Assembly: GCA_002747055.1 (NCBI GenBank)
Contig: PDSQ01000029.1
Span: forward strand, 62,001-126,000
DNA: 64,000 nucleotides
Reading direction: 5' to 3'
Source: Gammaproteobacteria bacterium
GTDB taxonomy: Bacteria > Pseudomonadota > Gammaproteobacteria > Pseudomonadales > Oleiphilaceae
The notes beneath the pieces are model-generated. The model was not told the DNA's origin and did not search any database. It saw only the letters and a program-made list of their open reading frames with translations. Positions 40,048 through 49,291 of the stretch are shown piece by piece. Each line of letters starts with the position of its first letter. The stretch's first letter is position 1. The position numbers and the translations under genes are program-made.

Positions 40048-40817
40048 TGGTTACGCGCCTCTACAGGCAAAACGACAAACAACGAAAAATACGGCCCCGG
40101 TTCCGATGCTAGTTGCGTCACGTCAGTCACCACGTTCTGGTTATCTCGCCCAATATATTCAAGATAAGTCGCATCGGCTGATCTTCCGGTGATCTCCAGC
40201 AGTTTCAAAATCCTGGGTCGGGCCTGGCCTGCTTTCATAATAACCACGCTGTCATGCTGTCTCAACGCCTGTTCTATTTGCTGATCCTGGTGCTGTCCGC
40301 TGACCACGACACAGGATTCCTTCAGCATCACAAGTGGTTGCAAGACAACACTGGCGGCGGCATTGACGGACGAAATACCTGGAATGACCTGACAGGGATA
40401 CTCATCCTGAATCAGCTCAAGCAAATAGCCAAAAGAGCCAAAAAACAGAGGATCGCCTTCACACAGAAAAACCACATCCTGACCTGAGTTCAATACGTTT
40501 TTTATGCGATCTGCGGCACGCTGATAGGCTGTATTCGCCATGGTGCGATCTTTAGCCATGAGTATGTCAATCGCAATATCGTCTTGTCGATGCTCTGGTA
40601 TAGCCGCAAAATAGCCTTGCCGTTCCGCCAGCGCCAGTCTGGCAATGGTCTTTGCCTGTGAACCATGGCTTTTCGAAACAAGATAACTTACTACCGGCGC
40701 AGTTTTTATCAGGTTGAAGGCTTTTATCGTCAATAAATCCGGATCGCCCGGGCCTACGCCAACACCATAAAAAATGCCGCTTCTACGACTGGCCACTGCA
40801 TACTTTTGCTCAGTCAT
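40044..40817 (-). CDS. cobI: precorrin-2 C20-methyltransferase CobI/CbiL
   Basis: First methyltransferase committed to B12 after precorrin-2, 257 residues. Blocks: GIFYGVGVGPGDPDLLTIKAFNLI, PVVSYLVSKSHGSQA, VVFLCEGDPLFFGSFGYL and VIPGISSVNAAA. It takes its substrate from CysG (precorrin-2) or, if CbiX acts first, cobalt-sirohydrochlorin. It overlaps cobL by 8 bp and cbiG by 4 bp. Confidence 0.94.
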   Translation of the reverse strand: MTEQKYAVASRRSGIFYGVGVGPGDPDLLTIKAFNLIKTAPVVSYLVSKSHGSQAKTIARLALAERQGYFAAIPEHRQDDIAIDILMAKDRTMANTAYQRAADRIKNVLNSGQDVVFLCEGDPLFFGSFGYLLELIQDEYPCQVIPGISSVNAAASVVLQPLVMLKESCVVVSGQHQDQQIEQALRQHDSVVIMKAGQARPRILKLLEITGRSADATYLEYIGRDNQNVVTDVTQLASEPGPYFSLFVVLPVEARNQ

Positions 40818-42111
40818 CGGCTAAATCCTGTAGTTTGACCAGCTTATAGAGTGTCACTGGCAGGTGTGGTCGGTAATACAGGTCGCCGGCCAGCGTTTCA
40901 CCGCGACTCACCGCAATTTCAAGCGTCTCGAAAACGACTGTCTGGCTGGTCGGTTGCCTGAACCGGGAGTGATAAAACCCGTATAGCTGTTGCCGGGTCG
41001 GTTCAGTCACCGCACTCGCCACGATAATTCCACCCGGCACCAGTCGCTGCCAAACCAGGTCAAGTATTTCGGGTAATTCGCCACCACTGCCGCCAATAAA
41101 GACCTTGTTCGCCAAAGGCAGGCCGTGACAGATTTCCGGTGCTCTGCCGGCAACGATATGCAGGTTACTGTCAACCCCAAAGCGTTGTCGATTTTGCTGC
41201 AAACAGGCAATGCGCTCCGGATGATGTTCGATACCATAAACCTGTGCGCCTTGCCCCCGTTCTCTGCTCCAAAACGCAAGCTCTATCGCGACTCCACCGC
41301 AGCCTGCCCCAATATCCCAGATACAATCAACTGGCGAAGGTTGCAGCCAGGATAAAATGGCCAATCGAACCTCGCGTTTGGTCATCATCCCCTTACCGGC
41401 AGATTTATCGGTGACAAACCGGCTGTCTGAAATACCGGGAAACTGTGGAATATAGCCGGTCGATTCCAGAGTCTGCAAACAGACCACATTTAACGGATCG
41501 AAAAGTTGCTGGCGCGCCGCTCCATCAACAAGCTCAACCAGGGAAAACTGACGCACCCGCTCATTCGTATAGCCCAGCTTTTCGCAGACAGTCAGCAACG
41601 CAGATTCAAAGCCACGCTGAAAACACACTCTAGCGATGGCTTGCGCAGAACTGTGCTGATCAGTCAGCAAAACATAACGTTTATTCGGTTGCAGCCTGGC
41701 TACCAGCGTGTCCGGTGGCCGACCATGCAATGAAATCACCTCAACATCCTGCAATGACCAGCCCAGGCGATGACAGGCCACTTGGATACTGGATAGGCCT
41801 GGATAAAAAGACACTTGATGCTGATCCGGAAAGGTATTTTGTACCCATTTGCCGATACCAAAAAACAACGGATCACCGGAAGCCAGCAAAGCGATGGATT
41901 CACCTTGTTTTAAATAGATAGCCAATTGTTTTTGCAGTACCAAAAGTTTTGGCAATAGCTCGATACGCTGATTATCGGACAGCCAGCGGCGAACTGTATG
42001 TAATTGCCTTTCGGCACCAATTACACGATCTGCCGATTGCAACGCAACCAGAGCCGGCCGATCCAGATTCGCCTGTTCCGCAACACCAAGACCAATCACA
42101 TGCAAGGGCAT
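40810..42111 (-). CDS. cobL: precorrin-6Y C5,15-methyltransferase (decarboxylating) CobL (CbiE-CbiT fusion)
   Basis: Bifunctional enzyme of 433 residues. The N-terminal CbiE domain (about 1-210: HVIGLGVAEQANL, ASGDPLFFGIGKWV, FYPGLSSIQVACHRLG, SLHGRPPDTL) methylates C5. The C-terminal CbiT domain (about 240-400: TKREVRLAILSWLQP, WDIGAGCGGVAIE, GSGGELPEIL) methylates C15 and decarboxylates. I start it at 42111, where the ATG shares one base with the cobH stop (TGATG). An ATG at 42135 would add eight residues overlapping cobH. Confidence 0.95.
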   Translation of the reverse strand: MPLHVIGLGVAEQANLDRPALVALQSADRVIGAERQLHTVRRWLSDNQRIELLPKLLVLQKQLAIYLKQGESIALLASGDPLFFGIGKWVQNTFPDQHQVSFYPGLSSIQVACHRLGWSLQDVEVISLHGRPPDTLVARLQPNKRYVLLTDQHSSAQAIARVCFQRGFESALLTVCEKLGYTNERVRQFSLVELVDGAARQQLFDPLNVVCLQTLESTGYIPQFPGISDSRFVTDKSAGKGMMTKREVRLAILSWLQPSPVDCIWDIGAGCGGVAIELAFWSRERGQGAQVYGIEHHPERIACLQQNRQRFGVDSNLHIVAGRAPEICHGLPLANKVFIGGSGGELPEILDLVWQRLVPGGIIVASAVTEPTRQQLYGFYHSRFRQPTSQTVVFETLEIAVSRGETLAGDLYYRPHLPVTLYKLVKLQDLADD

Positions 42112-42755
42112 CAATACCACTCTCCGTAATTGCATCGTAACAGTGCGTTACACGCCGCCGCCGTCACCGCACTGCCACCCTGTCGACCCGCCAGGGTGAT
42201 ACATTCGACCCCCAGTTCCCTATGGGCCTGCCAAAGTGCCTGCTTGGCTTCAGCGGCACCGACAAAGCCGACCGGCATGCCAATAATCAGTGAGGGCTGG
42301 TTAACCTCACCCTGCTCCAGCATTTCCAGCAGCCTGAACAACGCGGTCGGGGCATTGCCAATCAATACCAGGCTGTTTTTCAAAAAGGGTTGCCAGGCGG
42401 TTAACGCCGCCATCGAACGGGTCTCAGCGCGTTTTTTTGCGCGTGCTATCGTGTCACTATCATTGACAAAACACATCGGCTCACGTCTGACCATACGCTT
42501 GGTAATGCCTTGTTTTACCATCTCAACGTCGCACAAGATCGGTCGGTTCTGCCGCAACGCAGCGCAGCCTTGTTTACAGGCATCAGCGCTAAACAATACC
42601 TTTTCGGCCAGTTCCGGCATAGCCAGACTATGCACAATGCGCATCACTACCTGTTGTTCTGTTTTATCGAAACGATCCAGATCGATAAGCTGCCGAATCA
42701 TCCGGAAACTTTGACGTTCTATCGCTCCAGGCTCTGCCTGATAATCATAAGGCAT
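42111..42755 (-). CDS. cobH: precorrin-8X methylmutase CobH/CbiC
   Basis: Moves the C11 methyl group to C12, giving hydrogenobyrinate or its cobalt form. The 214-residue protein has the expected N-terminal IERQSFRMI, the catalytic-His region VVMRIVHSLAMPEL, DVEMVKQGITKR, the GNAPTALFRLLEM motif and the MPVGFVGAAEAKQAL motif. It overlaps cobK by 11 bp and cobL by one base in a tightly packed run. Confidence 0.95.
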   Translation of the reverse strand: MPYDYQAEPGAIERQSFRMIRQLIDLDRFDKTEQQVVMRIVHSLAMPELAEKVLFSADACKQGCAALRQNRPILCDVEMVKQGITKRMVRREPMCFVNDSDTIARAKKRAETRSMAALTAWQPFLKNSLVLIGNAPTALFRLLEMLEQGEVNQPSLIIGMPVGFVGAAEAKQALWQAHRELGVECITLAGRQGGSAVTAAACNALLRCNYGEWY

Positions 42756-43584
42756 GATGATTTCCTATATCCAGGTCGACTGGATGGGTTTTAGAATTGT
42801 GCAGATAGCGAGATTGATAAAGCACATTTGCCAGATAGACCAGGCATTGATCGATGGAATTAAAACACGGATCAACCGGCGGCAATACAGGTCGATTTTG
42901 CATGATGACCGCAACACCCAACTCCCGTGCCGCTGTCAGCTTGGCTCGCGTGGCATCGCCGCCGCTGTTTTTGGTCACCAGACAATCTATGGCATTGGTT
43001 TTTAGCAAGCGTCTTTCAGACTCGACATCAAAAGGCCCGGTGGCCTGAATCCAAATCATATTTTCAGGTAACGCGATCGATAATGGTGTGGCGGTGCGCA
43101 ATAACAACTTGCCTGATTTTTTCGTCGAAATAACGTCAGTTAGCCGTGTTAACTTATCCTGATCAAGCTGGCCAACAGTGAGTAAAATACGCGTAAAATC
43201 GACACTCTTGTCAACCACCTCGGCCCAGGATGACACCGGCAACCAATGGTCGTCCGGTTCAGCGATCCAGGGATCACGCAAAAAACGCCAATAGGGTAAC
43301 GCCATCGCTTGGCATACCTGCATCGCTGTCAGGCTAATTTTGACCGCATAGGGATGGGTCATATCCAGAACAGCATGAATCCCGGCAGACGCTATATACG
43401 CCGCAAGACCACCATATTGTGTAAAACCACCGGAAATCACCAGGCAGGGTACATCAGGCTGTCGCACCAGGCCGGCGACACTGTAAACCAGGGTATGTTG
43501 CTGGTGATCGAACAAAGCCTGTCGATAAGCCCGTCGAGCAAACACACGGGCTTCATTAGTGCCACCAAGCAACAGAATATTCAT
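42745..43584 (-). CDS. cobK: precorrin-6A reductase CobK/CbiJ
   Basis: NAD(P)H-dependent reductase of the macrocycle, 279 residues. The N-terminus MNILLLGGTNEARVFA is the nucleotide-binding start of this family. Later come DMTHPYAVKIS, the GQLDQDKL region, and KNSGGDATRAKLTAARELGVAVIMQNRP near the end. It overlaps cbiD by 4 bp and cobH by 11 bp. Confidence 0.94.
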   Translation of the reverse strand: MNILLLGGTNEARVFARRAYRQALFDHQQHTLVYSVAGLVRQPDVPCLVISGGFTQYGGLAAYIASAGIHAVLDMTHPYAVKISLTAMQVCQAMALPYWRFLRDPWIAEPDDHWLPVSSWAEVVDKSVDFTRILLTVGQLDQDKLTRLTDVISTKKSGKLLLRTATPLSIALPENMIWIQATGPFDVESERRLLKTNAIDCLVTKNSGGDATRAKLTAARELGVAVIMQNRPVLPPVDPCFNSIDQCLVYLANVLYQSRYLHNSKTHPVDLDIGNHHAL

Positions 43585-44699
43585 AATACCGCCTCAACAG
43601 CCGAACCAATCAACCAGCCTTGTCGGTCTACCGCAAACACTTCTAATGTCACCGCATTTTCTGGCCACTTCCCGAGCACGCGTCGAGCTTGCCTGAGTGC
43701 CGCATTGCAGACTTCGTCACCAATGGCAATGTCAGCAGCCAGACAGAGTTGATACACCTGCATACTGGTATTGGCCTTGGCAATTTTGCTAAGCAAGTCT
43801 TTATCTGCATTCAGGGTGCTGGCAATTCGTGCCAACTGGTCAAAATCAATGGATGACGAGCGGCTATTCAAATCCATATGGCCATTGGCCAGTTTGCTGA
43901 TTTTGCCAAAGCCACCACATATCGACACTTTCGGAACCGGAACTTTACGCAGATGCTTTAACAGAGCACCAACAAAGTCGCCCATTTCAATCAGCGCCAT
44001 GTCGTCCAGATTGTATCGGCTCTTGATAGCCGCTTCGCTGGTACTGCCCGTAGTGGCAGCGATGTGGCTCAATCCGTTGGCGTTGGCCACTTCAATGCCT
44101 TGCCGAATAGACGCAATATAAGCGGCACAGGAATAGGGCCTGACAATGCCAGTCGTGCCAAGAATGGACAAGCCATCCAGAATGCCGAGCTTCGGGTTCA
44201 TGGTTTTGCGTGCCAGACTTGCGCCGTTACACACACCCACGGCAACTTTGAAACCACCGGAATACCGATATACCTCGCGCGCATTGCGCAGATGCGATTG
44301 CATCATCTGTCGTGGCACCGGATTGATCGCCGGCTCGCCTACATCGAGCACCAGACCTTTTCTGGTTACTGTCCCAACTCCTGGTGCCGACAAAAATGTC
44401 ACGCCCGGGTCAGCCACTAGATACAGCTCAACAAATACCCGTGCGCCATGGGTGACATCCGGGTCGTCACCGGCGTTTTTAACGGTCGTCGTGCGAATAC
44501 TTCGTTGTCTATCAAGGCATTCATAACTTTCGATTGGCAAGGATACCACTTTGCCTTTCGGCAAGGTGATTTCGACCTTGTCCGGTCGTTTGCCCGCCAA
44601 CAGCGCCTGAGCGGCAGCGACACAACAGGCGGTCGCACATGAACCTGTGGTCAAACCGGTGCGCAATGGACGTGGTATTTCACTACTTTCGGGCCACAT
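43581..44699 (-). CDS. cbiD: cobalt-precorrin-5B C1-methyltransferase CbiD
   Basis: A 372-residue enzyme that methylates C1 in the anaerobic route; it is unrelated to CobF of the aerobic route. Marks: the N-terminal LRTGLTTGSCATACCVAAAQALL, GDDPDVTHGARVFVE, GVGTVTRKGL, GEPAINPVPRQMM, and GILGTSGIV-like SILGTTGIVRPYSC. Some bacteria with an otherwise aerobic pathway also use CbiD, so its presence alone does not decide the route. It ends the cobK-side overlap chain and lies 5 bp after cobB. Confidence 0.95.
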   Translation of the reverse strand: MWPESSEIPRPLRTGLTTGSCATACCVAAAQALLAGKRPDKVEITLPKGKVVSLPIESYECLDRQRSIRTTTVKNAGDDPDVTHGARVFVELYLVADPGVTFLSAPGVGTVTRKGLVLDVGEPAINPVPRQMMQSHLRNAREVYRYSGGFKVAVGVCNGASLARKTMNPKLGILDGLSILGTTGIVRPYSCAAYIASIRQGIEVANANGLSHIAATTGSTSEAAIKSRYNLDDMALIEMGDFVGALLKHLRKVPVPKVSICGGFGKISKLANGHMDLNSRSSSIDFDQLARIASTLNADKDLLSKIAKANTSMQVYQLCLAADIAIGDEVCNAALRQARRVLGKWPENAVTLEVFAVDRQGWLIGSAVEAVL

Positions 44700-44704
44700 G
44701 GCAA

Positions 44705-46084
44705 TTACCCGGGCGATCGCTCTTGACAGGATAAACCCTGTCCGCTGTTCAAAAAGAGCGCGGCAATGGCTTCAGGATTGGATGGAAAAAACAGGTGTAA
44801 ATAACTGGCGGTCAAACTGCCGACTCGGTAAATGGCTTCACCCGGCGCAAGATGACGCTGCCTGCGACAGTGCGCAACGGGTTCAGGTGTATTGGCACTT
44901 CGAGAACGATGGTGCGCGTGCCCCCTGACCTCGCCTTCCGGCAAACAGGCGGTCTGCATTCCCTGACACCCCCGTTTACCGCACATGGCGCCCTCACCGG
45001 GCATCAATGCCGCCATCGGATAACAGTGATCATCCAGGTCGGTCAGCGTTTCCAGACAATACAAAAAACCACCACACTCGGCCAATACAGGTTTGCCTGA
45101 GCGATGAAATTGTTGTACCGAAACGCGCATACTTTGATTCTGACCTAACATCCGGGCATATAGCTCGGGATAGCCCCCCGGCAACCAGAGCGCATCTGCC
45201 ATCGGCACTGCCCGACCGGTAGAGGGAGAAAAAAATTGGTAACTTGCACCAAGCTGTTCCAGTAACTGTAAATTGGCATCATAAATAAAGCTGAAAGCGG
45301 CGTCCTTGGCGATGGCGATATGTCTGCCTGCCAACAGTTTGTCGGGTTTTACCAGTTCTGCCGAGCGAAACGAGACGGATGCGGGTGAATTCATCACGGG
45401 TTGGTCACCAATCAGCGCCGCGCCTTTTTCAAATCGAATTTCCAGCTCTTCAGGCACTTCGTCGGCCTGCACCAAACCAAGATGCCGTTGCGGCAACGCC
45501 ACATCGCCATCTGCGGGAAAGGTTGCCAGCAAAGGCACATCCGGGGGCAGTGCTTCTCTGATCAATGCTTCGTGTCTTGTGGTACTGCAATAATTGGCAA
45601 TCAACCCTGACACCTCGATATCTGATCGGTACCGGGCCAGACCGGTCGCAATCGCGCCCGCGGTTTGCGCTGTCCCTTTGACATTCAAGACAATAACCAC
45701 GGGGATATTGAAGCGGGCCGCCAAATCCGCACTGGAAGGGGTGCCATCAAACAACCCCATTGCCCCTTCGACTATAATCAAATCCGCTTCCAGCGCCGCC
45801 TCGAATAGCTTTTGTCGACAATAGGCTTCGCCGGCCATCCATAGATCCAGCAGTTCAACCTGGTTTCCCGACGCTTGCGCCAGAATCTGCGGGTCAAGGT
45901 AATCCGGGCCAGTTTTGAACACCCGTACATGCTTGCCCTGGTTACGATACGCTCTGGCGATGGCCGCGGTTACCGTTGTCTTGCCTTCTCCGGAACTCGG
46001 CGCCACAAGAAAAATGGCCGGACAGGCTGCGACTGACGAGATGCCAGACATATGAGTGGTCGTGGTGTTCGTCATACCGTCCAT
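44705..46084 (-). CDS. cobB: cobyrinate a,c-diamide synthase CobB/CbiA
   Basis: Glutamine- and ATP-dependent amidase of the a and c side chains, 459 residues. The N-terminal dethiobiotin-synthetase-like domain has the P-loop APSSGEGKTTVT and TGPDYLDP..L. The C-terminal glutaminase domain has LPGGYPELYA and the catalytic Cys in VLAECGGFLYC. The C-terminal ASYLHLFFPSNPEA block is normal for the family. It begins inside the end of the ChlID-type gene (13-bp overlap; an ATG at 46075 is an alternative). Confidence 0.94.
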   Translation of the reverse strand: MDGMTNTTTTHMSGISSVAACPAIFLVAPSSGEGKTTVTAAIARAYRNQGKHVRVFKTGPDYLDPQILAQASGNQVELLDLWMAGEAYCRQKLFEAALEADLIIVEGAMGLFDGTPSSADLAARFNIPVVIVLNVKGTAQTAGAIATGLARYRSDIEVSGLIANYCSTTRHEALIREALPPDVPLLATFPADGDVALPQRHLGLVQADEVPEELEIRFEKGAALIGDQPVMNSPASVSFRSAELVKPDKLLAGRHIAIAKDAAFSFIYDANLQLLEQLGASYQFFSPSTGRAVPMADALWLPGGYPELYARMLGQNQSMRVSVQQFHRSGKPVLAECGGFLYCLETLTDLDDHCYPMAALMPGEGAMCGKRGCQGMQTACLPEGEVRGHAHHRSRSANTPEPVAHCRRQRHLAPGEAIYRVGSLTASYLHLFFPSNPEAIAALFLNSGQGLSCQERSPG

Positions 46085-47892
46085 CCAGGCGTTTGCGTAT
46101 CAAACGAAACGAGTTGTCTGAGCGAAATATAGAGTGCGCCTAGCTGACTGGCAAACACCCTGCCACGTCCACGCGGTATGGGTGCCTGCTCGATGTCCAC
46201 CCAGATGCATTCTCCGGGCAGATGAACTGGGCCAAGTATTTCTCTACTCCGCCCGTCTGAAACGATATAGATACGTAAATCAAGTGCCGGATATTTTCGA
46301 TGCATCCCAGCGCCGTAATCAGAAACCTCGTTGATTGCCTTTAGCAGCGGCGTTCCACCACCGGCAGTCAATCGTTCCAACCATGTTTCAATATGTTTTG
46401 GCGCTCTTATTTTAGCCATTAACGACATCACCTGGTCATTGCCAAAGCCAAACACTGCAAGCTGCTCCCGGCTCAGATAAGCCTTTTTGGCGATTGCCGC
46501 AACCACTCCTTTAGCCCGAGAAAAAACATCCCCCTGCAAAGTGGAACCCGAAGTATCGACCAGCACGATATGCAATGTCGATTGACCCAGCTTGCGTTTG
46601 CGCATAACGAGGTTTTCCGGCGGCCATTGCCCCCGACTACCCAGCAAACTGGCAAACCAGTCGGGCAATCGGCCCCGAATGTTGGCGACCTGCCTGCCTG
46701 ATGCGGACTGGCCTCGGCATGGGGCAAAAAGTGTCTCCGGCAAAACCGGTTTTCGGTTTGTATCGTGAATGACAGAACGAGTGGGAATTTCTGTTTTCGG
46801 AGCCAAAATGCCGGGTCTGCGCATTGGCTCCATACTTCCCCAGTCACTTTCTTCGGAGTCACCTGACGCGTTTTGTCGATGTGAATCGTCGGGTCGTTCG
46901 AATCCATTACCGAACGGTTTCTGTTCGGCTGTCGCCTGATTTTTTTTAGCGCCAGGGTGAGACGGCGGTGACGACGAGCTCTGACGGCGACGATGGTTTA
47001 AGACAAGTTCCGCGACAGCTTCGATATCTTCGCACATCACCTCGGAGCGACCCTCCCAGGCAGCATGCGCCAATGCCGCCCGATGCCAGACGATATCCGC
47101 TCTCAAACCATCCACTGCAGCCTGTTCACACCGTTCTGCAATAGCTACTCGGGCTGACTCTGAACAGACCACTGACTTTAACCGGTCTTTGGCTGCGGCA
47201 ATCCGGGCGATGAGTGCCCTTTGCCGTTCCGCATAATCGAGCACAAATGCTTGCGGATTTGCGTCAAAGGCTTCACGGGCTTTAACGATCGCGACACGCT
47301 CTGCCACTTGGTATCGATTATTCAGGACAACAGACAAACCAAAACGGTCGAGAAGCTGGGTGCGAAGTTCGCCTTCATCCGGATTCATGGTTCCAACCAG
47401 AACGAAATCGGCGGCATGCTGATGACTAATGCCATCGCGCTCGATATAGTTGACACCGCTGGCAGCGACATCCAGTAACAGGTCAACCAGATTATCAGGC
47501 AACAGATTCACTTCATCGACATATAACACGCCATTGTGGGCCTTGCTCAAAAGACCAGGGCTGAAAGCCAGTTGTTTCTCGTTCAGCACTTTTTCCAGAT
47601 TGAGCGTACCAGTCACCATTTCCTCACTGGCACCCAGGGGCAGTGTAACGAATCGAGAGATTGCCTTCGTATCCTGCCCGCTGTCCGCTGGGCTGCCAGT
47701 GTGGTGCGGCGCGACAAGGGCCGCCAAGCCTCTTGCCAGCGTCGATTTGGCACTGCCTCTGGGACCACTGATCACGACACCACCGATTGCGGGATCAATG
47801 GCCACCAGCACGAGTGCCAGTTTAAACCGGGCCTGGCCAATGACGGCACTAAACGGCATTTCGGGACGACCGGGATCATAAGTATGGGGCAT
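46072..47892 (-). CDS. ChlI/ChlD-type magnesium-chelatase-like ATPase (putative cobaltochelatase partner)
   Basis: A 606-residue protein joining an AAA+ domain to a von Willebrand A domain. The AAA+ part has Walker A GPRGSAKSTLARG (near 44), YVDEVNLLPDNLVD and an E..LRTQLLDRFGL segment. A polar linker rich in Ser, Pro, Gln and Asp follows (about 315-375). The VWA domain has the MIDAS motif VDTSGST and an SDGRSREI segment. In bacteria without CobS/CobT, such ChlID proteins are proposed partners of CobN. Its place in the riboswitch-led B12 locus supports that. An internal ATG at 47859 could be the true start. Confidence 0.9.
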   Translation of the reverse strand: MPHTYDPGRPEMPFSAVIGQARFKLALVLVAIDPAIGGVVISGPRGSAKSTLARGLAALVAPHHTGSPADSGQDTKAISRFVTLPLGASEEMVTGTLNLEKVLNEKQLAFSPGLLSKAHNGVLYVDEVNLLPDNLVDLLLDVAASGVNYIERDGISHQHAADFVLVGTMNPDEGELRTQLLDRFGLSVVLNNRYQVAERVAIVKAREAFDANPQAFVLDYAERQRALIARIAAAKDRLKSVVCSESARVAIAERCEQAAVDGLRADIVWHRAALAHAAWEGRSEVMCEDIEAVAELVLNHRRRQSSSSPPSHPGAKKNQATAEQKPFGNGFERPDDSHRQNASGDSEESDWGSMEPMRRPGILAPKTEIPTRSVIHDTNRKPVLPETLFAPCRGQSASGRQVANIRGRLPDWFASLLGSRGQWPPENLVMRKRKLGQSTLHIVLVDTSGSTLQGDVFSRAKGVVAAIAKKAYLSREQLAVFGFGNDQVMSLMAKIRAPKHIETWLERLTAGGGTPLLKAINEVSDYGAGMHRKYPALDLRIYIVSDGRSREILGPVHLPGECIWVDIEQAPIPRGRGRVFASQLGALYISLRQLVSFDTQTPGWTV

Positions 47893-47908
47893 GCCGGCAA
47901 CACTCTAT

Positions 47909-49291
47909 TTATAAATGTCTGGGCCAGTGAATGTGATGTTCATCGATGACAAAGCGATGTCGATGCCGATGTTTGGCATGGTAATGGGGGTGGGCATGAG
48001 GTTCCGGCCCTTCCCAACCTTCATGGTCATGCTGATGATGTTCATCATGAGTATGCAGATGTAAATGAGACACGGCCGGATGTTCATGCCATAAAGTCTC
48101 AGGGTCATCTGCATGCCATAGCCGGGCAGCGAGCAAGGTTGCCAATGCCGCAACCAAAGCCATCAAACCGAAGGTAACAGCCAGGCCCGCCCATTGCCCG
48201 ACAACGCCGGCGGTGAAATAGCAAAGCAGCCACATACCGTGAGTCAGAGCAAAATTGGCCGCAAAGTAATCGTTACGATCATTTTCATTGCAAGAATTAC
48301 GGACAAGCCGCCCGGTCGGTATCAAAACGAACGAACTGCCAATGCCAATGACCAGCCAGATCGGGAAGAGCAAACCATAGCCGGGCAGTATCGCGCCAAA
48401 TGCCAATGCCAATGCTGACAAAAAGCCACCCAGTAGAATTAGGGTCCGGTCAGAAACACGGTTCAACAACCTGGGCGCAAGCATCGCGGCGAGCATCGAG
48501 CCACAACCAGATGCCGCCATCAACAGGGCGACATTCTCCTCTGCCAGCCCCAATCTTCCCTGCACATAAACAACGGTATTGACAATTACCATCGCACCCG
48601 CTGCACTCATCGCCAGATTCATTGCCAATGCCGCTTGCAGACGAGGAGTATTCAGATAACTTCGCATGCCAAAGGTCACCTGCCGCCATAGACTACCGGA
48701 TCGCTCATGCAAACGATTGACGGGCAAATTGACCAGCAAGAGGGTAACTGCCGCCAACCCGAATGCCACTGCATTCAGCCCGAACAACCATTCGTAGGAA
48801 ACCGCTAACAACAGGGCCGCCGCGATGGCCGGACTCATCAGGCTTTCAATCTCCATCGCAAAACGGGACAGTGACAAGCCCTTGGTATAGACTGCTTCGT
48901 CTTCCAGCACATCGGGTAACAGAGCCTGATAAACCGGAGTATAACCAGCCGCCAGCGCATTGATCAGGAAGGTCAGGACAAATAACTGCCACAAGGATTC
49001 GACAAAAGGCAGCGCGGCGACAATAATGGCACGGGCAATATTAAGGCCAGCCAGCCAGGCTCGCCTGGGCAAGAAGTGCGCATAGGCTCCGGCGACAGGC
49101 GCAACTATCAAATAGGCAACCATTTTTACCGACAATACCGTCCCGAGAATAAAACCAGCCCAGTCGGGATATTGCTCATAAACCAATAACGCCAATGCAA
49201 CCGTCGCCAACCCGGTGCCCAACAAGGAAATGACCTGTGCAAAAAACAGGGCACCGAAAACTTTATTGTTGAGTGGCGAATCACTAGACAT
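47909..49291 (-). CDS. MFS transporter with His-rich C-terminal tail
   Basis: A 460-residue major facilitator with about twelve membrane helices, resembling MFS_3/enterobactin-exporter-like permeases. The striking part is the last about 68 residues, with roughly 22 His in clusters (HEH, HLHLHTH, HHQHDH, HAHPHYH, HRHRH), predicted to be a cytoplasmic metal-binding tail. Its place between cbiO and the chelatase ATPase, under the same cobalamin riboswitch, suggests transport of Co2+ or another transition metal, or relief of cobalt excess. Direction and substrate are inference. It starts at the last base of the cbiO stop region (shared base 49291). Confidence 0.82.
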   Translation of the reverse strand: MSSDSPLNNKVFGALFFAQVISLLGTGLATVALALLVYEQYPDWAGFILGTVLSVKMVAYLIVAPVAGAYAHFLPRRAWLAGLNIARAIIVAALPFVESLWQLFVLTFLINALAAGYTPVYQALLPDVLEDEAVYTKGLSLSRFAMEIESLMSPAIAAALLLAVSYEWLFGLNAVAFGLAAVTLLLVNLPVNRLHERSGSLWRQVTFGMRSYLNTPRLQAALAMNLAMSAAGAMVIVNTVVYVQGRLGLAEENVALLMAASGCGSMLAAMLAPRLLNRVSDRTLILLGGFLSALALAFGAILPGYGLLFPIWLVIGIGSSFVLIPTGRLVRNSCNENDRNDYFAANFALTHGMWLLCYFTAGVVGQWAGLAVTFGLMALVAALATLLAARLWHADDPETLWHEHPAVSHLHLHTHDEHHQHDHEGWEGPEPHAHPHYHAKHRHRHRFVIDEHHIHWPRHL

